The notes under the pieces were generated by a model. It was given only the letters and a program-made list of their open reading frames with translations, had not been told where the DNA came from and made no database searches. From positions 1 through 12,536 of the forward strand of contig JAAYYJ010000274.1 of assembly GCA_012515455.1 (NCBI GenBank): a DNA stretch of 12,536 bases, given 5' to 3'. Source of the stretch: Oligosphaeraceae bacterium. GTDB lineage: Bacteria > Verrucomicrobiota > Lentisphaeria > Oligosphaerales > Oligosphaeraceae. Shown one piece after another: positions 1 through 7,236 of the stretch. How positions within the stretch are numbered: the first letter of the stretch is position 1; each line of letters starts with the position of its first letter. A program made the translations under genes and the position numbers.

Positions 1-55
1 AAGTGTGCGTTTGCATTTTCCAGCCTAGAACATCGCAGTGGCTGCGCTTTTTTGG

Positions 56-83
56 TTGCAAAATCACTTTTTGGCGATATAGT
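56..83 (+). promoter_or_regulatory. Candidate sigma-70-type promoter for the six-gene series
   Basis: TTGCAA at 56-61 and TATAGT at 78-83 are separated by 16 nt, a reasonable match to -35/-10 elements. They lie in the AT-rich leader of an otherwise GC-rich region. Transcription would start near 90, giving a leader of about 55 nt before the ATG at 146. This is pattern matching only. If the organism is of the PVC group, its main sigma factor may prefer a different consensus. Confidence 0.3.
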
Positions 84-97
84 GAACAATTCATCGC
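74..97 (+). promoter_or_regulatory. Bulged inverted repeat overlapping the candidate -10 box
   Basis: GCGA (74-77) pairs with TCGC (94-97), and TGAA (83-86) pairs with TTCA (90-93) around a CAA loop. TATAG (78-82), most of the proposed -10 box, is left unpaired as a one-sided bulge. This could be a small operator or a leader hairpin. It is short and imperfect, so chance is a real possibility. Confidence 0.2.
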
Positions 98-145
98 ATC
101 CACGCCTGCACTGCCGCGACAGCATTAATCCCTGTTTTTCCCATT

Positions 146-2524
146 ATGACTAAACAATCCTGCAAGTTTTTGATCATATTCGTATTTTTTTTCCACCTGT
201 ACAGCCTCACCCTGCCGGCCGCGCCTTCCATCAACGCCGTCTCACTGGTCCAAGGCACCTCAATGGTCCGGAATTTGCAGTCGACCGTTACCCTGACCTG
301 GACCATCCTCAATCCTGATCCGACCACCGCGGAGTTAACCCTGCAGCTGGAGCCGGAAGGCAGCCATGGCGGTGCCATTTACACTCAGCAGATCACCCTG
401 GGTCCCAAAAGCTCCTTGAGCGGCCGCAGCCCGGTGGTCATTTCCGACTCCGAACGCTATCTGGTCTCTTTGATTCAAGACAACGTCCGGATTGACAAGA
501 GCGATATCCTCCTGCGGGAAGGCCAGCGCAACCGCCTGCAGATCGCTCTGGTAACCGACTACGACGATATCGCCGGCTACAGCAACATCGCTAAAGATGA
601 TGGGCTGGCACGCCGGATTTCCTTCCACAATTTTCGTCAGGCGGGTGTGCCCGAGCACTACAGCGGCTTCCGCGATTTCTCCCTGCTGCTCCTCCTGCGC
701 CCCAAGCTCGCCAGCTACAAGTTCAGTCAGATACAGGCCATCCTGGATTATGTCCAGCGCGGCGGTTGTGTGGTCATCGGCGACGCCGAGACCGCGCTGA
801 GCCTGCAGGACACGCCCCTGGCGGCACTGCTGCCCTACCAGCCTGTAGCCAAAAAGTACTTCCACGGCTTCAACAGTGCCCGCAAGGCCCTCCAGCTGCC
901 ACCCCAAAACCACCCGCTACGGGATGCCAACGGCGACCTGATACCGCCCCGGCAGCAGGAGTTCCTGGAGGTGCTGACGCCTGACCACAGTCGAGTATTA
1001 CTGCAGCAGGACGGCCGGCCGGCGGTCTGCCTGCAGCGGGTCGGGCTGGGCAGCAGCCTCGGGCTCTGCTTCGATCCGTTCTTCCTCTCCCACTACGACC
1101 AGGACTGCAGAATTCCGCTGTGGGACATCATCATCCGCTACAGCAATTACCGTCCGGAAAACCACCGTCCCGACGCCACCAGAGCCGTCAACACCACCTT
1201 GCAGCATTTGCAGGGATACAGCATCCCGCCAATCTCTGCGGTCATGCAAATCTTCTGGCTGTATGTCCTTTCCGGAGCCTTTATTCTGATTGTCCTCTTC
1301 CATTTCCGCCGCCCGGCGCTAGCCTGGGGAGTGCTCTGCCTCAGCAGCGTGGTCTTCACTGCAATCATCTTTATCAAGGCCAGAAATGTCGCCGCCGGCC
1401 AACCCGAACGCAGCTTCACCGCGGTGACCGCGGGACTCTGGCAGGGCTCTGATGCCGTGCGCTGGGGAACCGGCAACTTCTTCAGCCTGGCGGACTGCCG
1501 CCCGACCGTCAAAGCCGATATCCTGCAGACCTTCTTCAGCCCCCAGGAGCTCAGCGCCAGCCACGAAGGCGGCACTGCGCTGGCACCCTCGCCCCTGCGC
1601 CTGACCTATACCCGGGACCTGCTCAGCCTGGAAAGGATGTCACTGCAGCAGTATCGTCCCCGCACCCTGTGCTGGGAGAATATCTCCGCCAACTACGGCC
1701 AGGACTCCTGCCCCCTGCCGGTACTGCAGTTCACCGGCCCAGGTTACGATTTGCAGCCCTGCCCCTTGCCGGAAGCAAAAAAGAATATCCAGCGGGCGGT
1801 GCTGGCCCTGCCGGGCGCGGTCAAACCTCTGCGAGTTGAGCACGGCGTCATCACTGGCCTGAGCCCTGACAACGGCGTGGAGGCCGACGTGGCTTTCCTG
1901 TCCGCACTGGACTACATCCGTGCCCTGCGCCTGCCGCATCCGACTGTCTGCCTGATTACACCGCGGCAGGAACCCTCCTGGAACGAATTCACAATTCATG
2001 ATGGCGAGAGCACCTTTTCCGGCTACGATTACCATCTGGACCTGCTGCCGGTCAGCTGCGGCGAGCTGCCGGAGACCTTTACCCTGCCCCCAGAATTCTG
2101 CAGTCTGGATATCCCCAACCGGTCCTTCCTGCGCCAGAATTATCAGTACGGCAAATTCACCGAAGTATTCCTGCAGGAGAACAGCAACATCCTGATGCCC
2201 ATCGACTTTGAACTCTATCCCCTCGCTGATTACAGCCGCTGCAAACGCATCAGCATCGAGCTGGACATCAGCAACCCCAGCGGGAAAGCGATCTTCGAGC
2301 TGGAACTGCAGGATTTGTCCGGCAAAGCCCTGCCGCCAGCCAGCCGCAACGGCAATACTTTGGTGTTTGAGACCGCGGACCTGCCCGTGGTCTCCCCGCA
2401 ACTGAACAAATTCCGGGCCCATTTACGGGTCAGCAGCACCCCCGGCAACCCTGCCTCTGCCGCCTTGAGCCAGCGGGTAAATTACTGGAAAATTCTGGCT
2501 CTCAACGTCACCCTCCACAACTGA
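146..2524 (+). CDS. Secreted, membrane-anchored GATase-like protein next to an ABC exporter
   Basis: This 792-residue protein probably works at the outer face of the cytoplasmic membrane with the ABC transporter encoded just downstream. Residues 1-26 look like a signal peptide: Lys3 and Lys7, a Phe-rich core, then Ala25-Ala26. A beta-rich stretch follows. Residues about 130-345 resemble the class I glutamine-amidotransferase-like fold seen in many PVC membrane proteins: a hydrophobic strand at 176-183, a helix leading to 'VQRGGCVVIGD' (GG at 206-207), and 'GLGSSLGLCFDP' starting at 300. I see no catalytic Cys-His-Glu set, so it is probably a non-enzymatic binding domain. Two membrane helices lie at about 369-388 and 393-412. 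The remaining 380 residues have no helix I can call and end in beta-rich sequence. There is no Shine-Dalgarno before the ATG, but the signal peptide fixes this start. Exact family unknown; the ABC link rests on position. Confidence 0.75.
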   Translation: MTKQSCKFLIIFVFFFHLYSLTLPAAPSINAVSLVQGTSMVRNLQSTVTLTWTILNPDPTTAELTLQLEPEGSHGGAIYTQQITLGPKSSLSGRSPVVISDSERYLVSLIQDNVRIDKSDILLREGQRNRLQIALVTDYDDIAGYSNIAKDDGLARRISFHNFRQAGVPEHYSGFRDFSLLLLLRPKLASYKFSQIQAILDYVQRGGCVVIGDAETALSLQDTPLAALLPYQPVAKKYFHGFNSARKALQLPPQNHPLRDANGDLIPPRQQEFLEVLTPDHSRVLLQQDGRPAVCLQRVGLGSSLGLCFDPFFLSHYDQDCRIPLWDIIIRYSNYRPENHRPDATRAVNTTLQHLQGYSIPPISAVMQIFWLYVLSGAFILIVLFHFRRPALAWGVLCLSSVVFTAIIFIKARNVAAGQPERSFTAVTAGLWQGSDAVRWGTGNFFSLADCRPTVKADILQTFFSPQELSASHEGGTALAPSPLRLTYTRDLLSLERMSLQQYRPRTLCWENISANYGQDSCPLPVLQFTGPGYDLQPCPLPEAKKNIQRAVLALPGAVKPLRVEHGVITGLSPDNGVEADVAFLSALDYIRALRLPHPTVCLITPRQEPSWNEFTIHDGESTFSGYDYHLDLLPVSCGELPETFTLPPEFCSLDIPNRSFLRQNYQYGKFTEVFLQENSNILMPIDFELYPLADYSRCKRISIELDISNPSGKAIFELELQDLSGKALPPASRNGNTLVFETADLPVVSPQLNKFRAHLRVSSTPGNPASAALSQRVNYWKILALNVTLHN

Positions 2525-2552
2525 TCACCCCTCGATCCGGACCCAGAGAACT

Positions 2553-3476
2553 ATGATCAAGACAGAAAACCTGACCCGGGATTTCGGCGGCGGCCGCGGT
2601 CTGCACGGCCTGAGCATGCATATTCCCAAGGGGACCATCTTCGGCTACATCGGCCCGAACGGCTCCGGCAAAACCACCACCATCAAGTTGCTCTGCAGCC
2701 TGTACCGCCCCACTTGCGGCCAGGCCTTCATCAACGGTCTGGAGGTCACCCCGGAGAATTCCAGCAAGATCAAACGCATTGTCGGCTACATGCCCGACAA
2801 TTTCGGGGTCTATGACCAGATGAGCGTGTGGGAGTACCTGGATTTCTTCTGCGCCGCCTACCATATTCCAGTGCAGCAGCGCGAGAGCCGCATCCGGTCG
2901 GTGCTGGAGCTGACCAAATCGCAGCACATGATCGACTATCAGGTCGCCTCGCTGTCCAAAGGCATGACCCAGCGCATCGGCTTGGCCAAGACCCTGCTGC
3001 ATGACCCAGAGCTGCTGATCCTCGATGAGCCGGCTTCCGGCCTGGACCCCTTCGCCCGCATTGAAATGCGTCAGACCATCATGCGCCTGCGCGACTTGGG
3101 CAAGACCATCATGCTCTCGTCTCACATCCTGCCGGAACTGGCCGGAGTCTGCGATCTGATTGGCATCCTGGAGAAAGGCAAGCTGCTGGCTTTCGGCAGC
3201 GTGCAGGAAGTCAGCAAAAAAGTCCAGGAGAACATGCGCATCACCATCATTCTCGATTCGGACCCCGCCATCGTGCAGATGATCTGCGAGAATTTCCCGG
3301 GCGTGCAGACCCCGACCGTCAATGCCAACGAGGTGCATTTCCTCTTCACCGGCGCCCGTAACAGCATCCCCGACCTGCTGCAGCAGATCATCAAGGCCGA
3401 CGCCCGGGTTATGGAATTCAAGGAGGAACAAGCCGATCTGGAGCAGGTCTTCCTCTCAGTCACCCACCAGGGCTGA
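2553..3476 (+). CDS. ABC transporter ATP-binding protein (ABC-2 exporter type)
   Basis: A 307-residue cytoplasmic ATPase that would power the permease encoded next. All nucleotide-binding motifs are visible: Walker A 'GPNGSGKTTT', the signature region 'LSKGMTQRIGLAKTLLH', Walker B 'LLILDEPASGLDP', and the H-loop 'SSHIL'. The Q-loop region reads 'GYMPDNFGVYDQMSVWEYLD', with Asp where many ABC ATPases have Gln or Glu. That form is a hallmark of a subfamily frequent in Planctomycetota and Verrucomicrobiota, so it is probably not a defect. The last 80 residues form the C-terminal extension usual in drug- and polysaccharide-type ABC-2 ATPases. The gene starts 28 nt after the upstream gene and is followed 73 nt later by the permease, consistent with one operon. 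The substrate cannot be deduced. Confidence 0.95.
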   Translation: MIKTENLTRDFGGGRGLHGLSMHIPKGTIFGYIGPNGSGKTTTIKLLCSLYRPTCGQAFINGLEVTPENSSKIKRIVGYMPDNFGVYDQMSVWEYLDFFCAAYHIPVQQRESRIRSVLELTKSQHMIDYQVASLSKGMTQRIGLAKTLLHDPELLILDEPASGLDPFARIEMRQTIMRLRDLGKTIMLSSHILPELAGVCDLIGILEKGKLLAFGSVQEVSKKVQENMRITIILDSDPAIVQMICENFPGVQTPTVNANEVHFLFTGARNSIPDLLQQIIKADARVMEFKEEQADLEQVFLSVTHQG

Positions 3477-3549
3477 AGACCGGCCAGCCGCAGAGCCGCC
3501 GCCCGCCAGAACGTCTCCCTCCCTCCCTCACCTCAAATACTTACCTCCG

Positions 3550-5334
3550 ATGGCTAAATTTATCCGCAGCTTCTTCAGCAATCCGATTCTGCAGCGTGAA
3601 TTCGTGATGGCGTCCCGGAATTCCAAGACCATCCTGGGGGCGGCCGGCACCGCCTCGGTCCTGGGGCTGATATTGTACCTGCTCTGGCCCCGCAGCGGGA
3701 TTTTTTCCGATGCCAACAGCAATGAGCTGTTCACCATCTTCCTGGGCACAGAGCTGACCTTCATGATTCTGCTTACTGCCGGCTTCACCGCCAGTGCCAT
3801 CACCTCCGAACGTGAGCGGCGCACCTTCGTGATGCTGCAGACCTGCCTGCTCAGTCCAGGCGAAATCCTGACTGGGAAATTAGTCGGCACCCTGGGTATT
3901 TCTCTGGTGCTGTTCCTGACCAGCATTCCGATCACCGCGCTCTGCGCCCTCAGCGGCGGCATCAGCATTGCCACGCTCTGCCAGGCTCTCTGCATCGTTG
4001 GTGCCTCCACCCTCGTCTACGGTCTGCTGGGGCTGGCCGTGAGCTCACTCTGCCAGCGCAGCTACACTGCTCTGCTGGCCACCTATATCGGCATCACCGT
4101 CCTGGCCGGGGCAACCTGGCTGCCCTCCACCCTGGTGGTGTTCTCGGGCCTGCAGCCGCTGTTTCTGAAACTGCGGGCCTTGAGCCCCTACGAAGCGCTG
4201 TTCGCACTGCAGTTCGCCGAGCAGTACGAGGTCGGGGTCATCGGGGCTTCCGCGGACCAGGTATTTACCATTTTTATCACCAGCATGCTGTGCCTGGTCG
4301 GGCTGTTCTTTGCCGTGTTTGCCAGATTCATCTTCGCCCCCCCGAACCTTCGCCGCAGCATGACGGTCAGCAAATACACCGACAGCAAGACCATGCTGAA
4401 GCGAACGCTCGGTTTCCCATTCTATCTGATCGACCCGCTGCGCCGGAAAAAAAATATCAGCCTGCGCCGGAACCCGGTCTTCGTGGCCGAAATCAGGAGC
4501 AAGATTTTTGGCAATCCGAAATTCATCATCCGGGCTCTGTCGCTGTGCATCTGCCTGAGCATCGGCATCCTGGCCCTGATTGCCCAGCAGGTCGGCGAGA
4601 CCGACTTGGACAAGATCCGGGCGGTGGCGATCATTTTTCAACTGGGCGTGGTAGCGTTGCTGGCCCCCACGGTAAGCAGCGGCAGCATCACTGACGAGCG
4701 CATCAGCGACACGCTGCTGCTGCTGCGTCTCTCGCCCTTGTCGTCGGTGAAAGTCGTGACCGGGAAGATGAAAGCCGCTCTGCTGTATGTGCTGATCTTC
4801 CTGCTCAGCAGCCTGCCGGTGTTCCTGGCCCTGGTCTACCTGGAAAGCACCTCCGGGCCAAACTTTGCCGCCATCATACCGGCCGGGCTGGACAGCGAAT
4901 CGTTGCAGGCGGCCGGCGCCGCCCTGAAGGAATTTTGCAACACCTACTGGCGGGTCGGGGCCTGGGTCGGGGTGCTGATCACCACCTGCCTGGCGCTCAC
5001 CGCCGGCAGCCTCTGTTCGTCCTGTTTTTCCCCCAGCACCGGGGTTGCGACTGCGGTCAGTTACTGCTTCGCGCTGCTGTTCACTGCCGGGTCGCTGTCG
5101 ATACTGCTGTTCAGCACCAGAATCAGCCCCAGCATCCAGGCGGCCTTCCTGATGTTCAACCCCTTCGTCGCAGCTCTGGAAATCACCCTCGACAACTCCA
5201 TGGCCGCAAAACTGCCCAGTCTTTTTGGCAACCGCCTCTGGCAAAACCACCTGCTGATTTTCAGCGGCCTGACTGTAATTCTGCTGGCCATTTCGGCCTG
5301 GCGCGTGCATTTCCTGTTCAAAGAGCAGAAATAA
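3550..5334 (+). CDS. Double-length ABC-2 permease with two homologous halves
   Basis: A 594-residue membrane protein with about 12 predicted helices, partner of the preceding ATPase. It reads as two fused 6-helix ABC-2 halves: 'NPILQREF' (from Asn11) matches 'NPVFVAEI' (from Asn308), and 'SAITSERERRTF' (from Ser82) matches 'GSITDERISDTL' (from Gly378). Each is followed by 'LSP......GK' (Lys110 and about Lys406). The offset is steady at about 295 residues. These are the cytoplasmic entry helix and the first coupling region expected of ABC-2 permeases. Helices in half one lie near residues 28-48, 60-84, 110-135, 137-165, 170-195 and 235-260. The frame is open upstream into the ATPase gene, but 3550 is the first ATG after that gene's stop, no GTG or TTG lies between, and the product then begins at the conserved entry helix. 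The leader is pyrimidine-rich and has no Shine-Dalgarno. Confidence 0.9.
   Translation: MAKFIRSFFSNPILQREFVMASRNSKTILGAAGTASVLGLILYLLWPRSGIFSDANSNELFTIFLGTELTFMILLTAGFTASAITSERERRTFVMLQTCLLSPGEILTGKLVGTLGISLVLFLTSIPITALCALSGGISIATLCQALCIVGASTLVYGLLGLAVSSLCQRSYTALLATYIGITVLAGATWLPSTLVVFSGLQPLFLKLRALSPYEALFALQFAEQYEVGVIGASADQVFTIFITSMLCLVGLFFAVFARFIFAPPNLRRSMTVSKYTDSKTMLKRTLGFPFYLIDPLRRKKNISLRRNPVFVAEIRSKIFGNPKFIIRALSLCICLSIGILALIAQQVGETDLDKIRAVAIIFQLGVVALLAPTVSSGSITDERISDTLLLLRLSPLSSVKVVTGKMKAALLYVLIFLLSSLPVFLALVYLESTSGPNFAAIIPAGLDSESLQAAGAALKEFCNTYWRVGAWVGVLITTCLALTAGSLCSSCFSPSTGVATAVSYCFALLFTAGSLSILLFSTRISPSIQAAFLMFNPFVAALEITLDNSMAAKLPSLFGNRLWQNHLLIFSGLTVILLAISAWRVHFLFKEQK
4447..4454 (+). 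other. A8 homopolymer between the two permease halves
   Basis: Eight A residues sit in phase as AAA AAA AAT within the positively charged linker 'RRKKN', just before the second half of the permease. Slippage by -1 here would continue to a stop at 4694 and give a first-half-only product. No evidence in the sequence shows that slippage happens. Confidence 0.4.
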
Positions 5335-5367
5335 ATCCATCACCAATCACTGCGAGATAACCCGCCC

Positions 5368-7236
5368 ATGTCAGCTTTAGCCTCTATTTTATGCACTGCC
5401 GCCGTGCTGTTCCCAATCTGGCAGCCCATCTGGGAACAGGAACCTCTCAGCAGCCAGAATATGGCGGTGCAGGCAAACAGCGAAATTACCACCGCCGTGC
5501 TGGAGAAACTGCGCGAGGGCTACCGGATCACCGCGCCCGAAGCGCGCGGCAGCATGATCGTGGACCTGGCCGCAGCCCCCATCCCCGCCAACCTGGCTCT
5601 GCTGCTGGAATGGCTGGCGCAGGAACCCGAACCACTGCTCCTGGCCACGCTGCTCCGGCAAATCGGCCGCATGGACCCGGCCCAGGTCCCGCCGGGCAAA
5701 ATCGCGCCCTTCCTGCAGCACGCTCAAGTGGCGGTGGTGGAAAGCGCCATTGAGCTGTACGGGAAGCTCCCGGGCGCAAATTTTCAGCTCCTGGAGCCTT
5801 TCCTGGGCTCCACAGAAGACGCACCCGTACCGCTAACTTTGCGCCTGGCGGCCTGGAGGGCTCATCGTGACCACCCGGACAAAGCCGCCTATCTCGGACG
5901 CAGAGTGCTGGATTTCCGCCAGGATGAATCTCTGGCCGTGCAGTGCCTGGCTCTGGCTGTCGCCACAGCCCAGCGCCAACGCCTGCCAGATGTGCTGGCC
6001 TGGCTCGATACGGCCGTGACCGGCCCGGCTGAGCTGCGGCTGACCGTCGCCCGCGACCCCCAGCCCGAGAGCCTGGCCCGCCTGCGGACGCTGCTGGCCG
6101 ACACCGAACCGGGCATCCGCCAGGCCGTCTGCACGGCCAATGCCGGCACCCACCTGCCGGCCATTCTGACTGCCCTGCAGGACCCGGAGCCCTTCGTCCG
6201 CCTGGCGGCATTGCAGGCGTTACCGCGGTTCCGGCACCAAGGCGACCAGGCCAGCACGGCCGCCATCCGCTTGTTTGCCGATCCCGATCCCTCGATCAGA
6301 ACGGCGGCGGGAGAGACCTTGGTTGCTCTGGCAGCCCAGGAATCATGCCGGGTGCCGCCGCTGCTGCTGTCGCAGTTGTCGCAGCCGGAGAGCACCTGCC
6401 GCCTGCAGGCAATGCTGTCGCTGACCCGCCTGCAGCTGCGCTCGGCTGCCGAACCGATTGCGGCCCTGCTGCCCCGGGAGACGCAGTCTGAGAACCTCTC
6501 TGCTGCGCTGACCGCCTTGGGGGTTCTGGCCGAGCTGCAGCAGTTCGGGGAATTGATTCTGCCCCTGGCGGAGCATCAGTCCCCCCTGGTACGGGCTGCC
6601 GCCGCCTTCGCCATCGGCAAGCTGCACAGCCGCGGCGGCGAGCCGGTCCTGCAGAAACTCTGCCTGGACCAGCAGAGCGCGAGGGTGCGTGAAGCCGCTT
6701 TTCTGGCCATGGGCCATTTCCCGCAAGGACTCTTTGCCGGCGATCTGCTGACCTGCCTGAAAAAGACCGGCAGCACCACCTCGGACGAACGTCGCAATGC
6801 CGCTTGGGCCACGGGCCGGCTGGTTCCAGCCACCCCCGCCCAGGAGAAGCAGTTGCAGGCACTGTCTCAGCGCCTGATTCTGCAGTGCACCACACCGGTT
6901 ATCCCCGGCATGGAGCCGATGTTCGAAAGCATGGATGTGATTGGCAACGGGATTTTCAGCCTGGTCAGCCTGTGCAAGCGCTTCCCCGAGGATGCGGTCC
7001 TGGCAGAATCCCTGGCCCAAGTCATGCGGATTTATGAAATTCCCTGGCAGGATTTCATGGACAACGCCGGCAAATACCCCTCTCTGTCACAACTGGCACC
7101 GCCCATCGATGCCACCAGTAACAGCTTGGCCTTCCAAGCCCGGCAATGGCTGGAGGAGAAGCCCTTCAGCAGCATCCCGCCCCCCCCCAGTTCACTATCG
7201 TTCAATTACAACCAGACCAGAACCGAGCCGAAATGA
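5368..7236 (+). CDS. HEAT-repeat protein
   Basis: A 622-residue, Leu/Ala-rich helical repeat protein, probably a scaffold for protein-protein contacts. HEAT-type (PBS lyase-like) units with the 'D....VR..A..AL' pattern are clearest at about residues 243 ('LADTEPGIRQAV'), 270 ('LQDPEPFVRLAALQAL'), 303 ('FADPDPSIRTAAGETL'), 400 ('LAEHQSPLVRAAAAFAI') and 431 ('LDQQSARVREAAFLAM'). Weaker copies fill most of the region 40-500. Residues 1-18 are hydrophobic but lack basic residues and a lipobox, so this could be a poor signal peptide, an anchor, or simply the first helix. The last 25 residues are polar and low in complexity, after a C9 tract coding for prolines. The start is 33 nt after the permease and has no Shine-Dalgarno. 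The stop overlaps the start of the desulfurase gene. Function unknown; position suggests a link to the exporter. Confidence 0.85.
   Translation: MSALASILCTAAVLFPIWQPIWEQEPLSSQNMAVQANSEITTAVLEKLREGYRITAPEARGSMIVDLAAAPIPANLALLLEWLAQEPEPLLLATLLRQIGRMDPAQVPPGKIAPFLQHAQVAVVESAIELYGKLPGANFQLLEPFLGSTEDAPVPLTLRLAAWRAHRDHPDKAAYLGRRVLDFRQDESLAVQCLALAVATAQRQRLPDVLAWLDTAVTGPAELRLTVARDPQPESLARLRTLLADTEPGIRQAVCTANAGTHLPAILTALQDPEPFVRLAALQALPRFRHQGDQASTAAIRLFADPDPSIRTAAGETLVALAAQESCRVPPLLLSQLSQPESTCRLQAMLSLTRLQLRSAAEPIAALLPRETQSENLSAALTALGVLAELQQFGELILPLAEHQSPLVRAAAAFAIGKLHSRGGEPVLQKLCLDQQSARVREAAFLAMGHFPQGLFAGDLLTCLKKTGSTTSDERRNAAWATGRLVPATPAQEKQLQALSQRLILQCTTPVIPGMEPMFESMDVIGNGIFSLVSLCKRFPEDAVLAESLAQVMRIYEIPWQDFMDNAGKYPSLSQLAPPIDATSNSLAFQARQWLEEKPFSSIPPPPSSLSFNYNQTRTEPK
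7180..7188 (+). other. C9 homopolymer near the 3' end of the HEAT-repeat gene
   Basis: Nine C residues encode prolines in frame, 46 nt before the end of the HEAT-repeat stop codon. The reading frame of the next gene (cysteine desulfurase) is open upstream through this tract. One extra C, or a -1 slip, would fuse the two proteins in frame. The ATGA junction downstream argues that separate translation is the normal state. Confidence 0.5.
7233..7236 (+). other. ATGA stop-start overlap (translational coupling)
   Basis: The ATG of the desulfurase (7233-7235) overlaps the TGA of the HEAT-repeat gene (7234-7236). There is no Shine-Dalgarno in front of it, so the start probably depends on ribosomes finishing the upstream gene. 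The two proteins would then be made together in similar amounts. Confidence 0.8.

Noticed and set aside
185..192. T8 run in the signal-peptide codons of the first gene as a phase-variation switch
   Set aside because: Phe-Phe codons in a hydrophobic core explain it, and the run is short for a phase-variable tract.
1640..2422. Long antisense open frames under genes 146-2524, 2553-3476, 3550-5334 and 7206-8396
   Set aside because: They lie opposite well-supported genes, have biased composition (Gln, Ala, Gly-rich) and no recognisable domains. They are a by-product of GC-rich codon use.
3322..3549. Longer permease beginning inside the ATPase gene
   Set aside because: The frame is open there, but it overlaps the conserved ATPase C-terminus and gives low-complexity Pro/Ser/Arg sequence. 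The ATG at 3550 starts directly at the conserved entry helix.
7146..7232. Earlier ATG at 7146 for the cysteine desulfurase
   Set aside because: It would add 29 residues unrelated to the family and overlap the HEAT-repeat gene by 91 nt. The ATGA overlap at 7233 gives the expected N-terminus.
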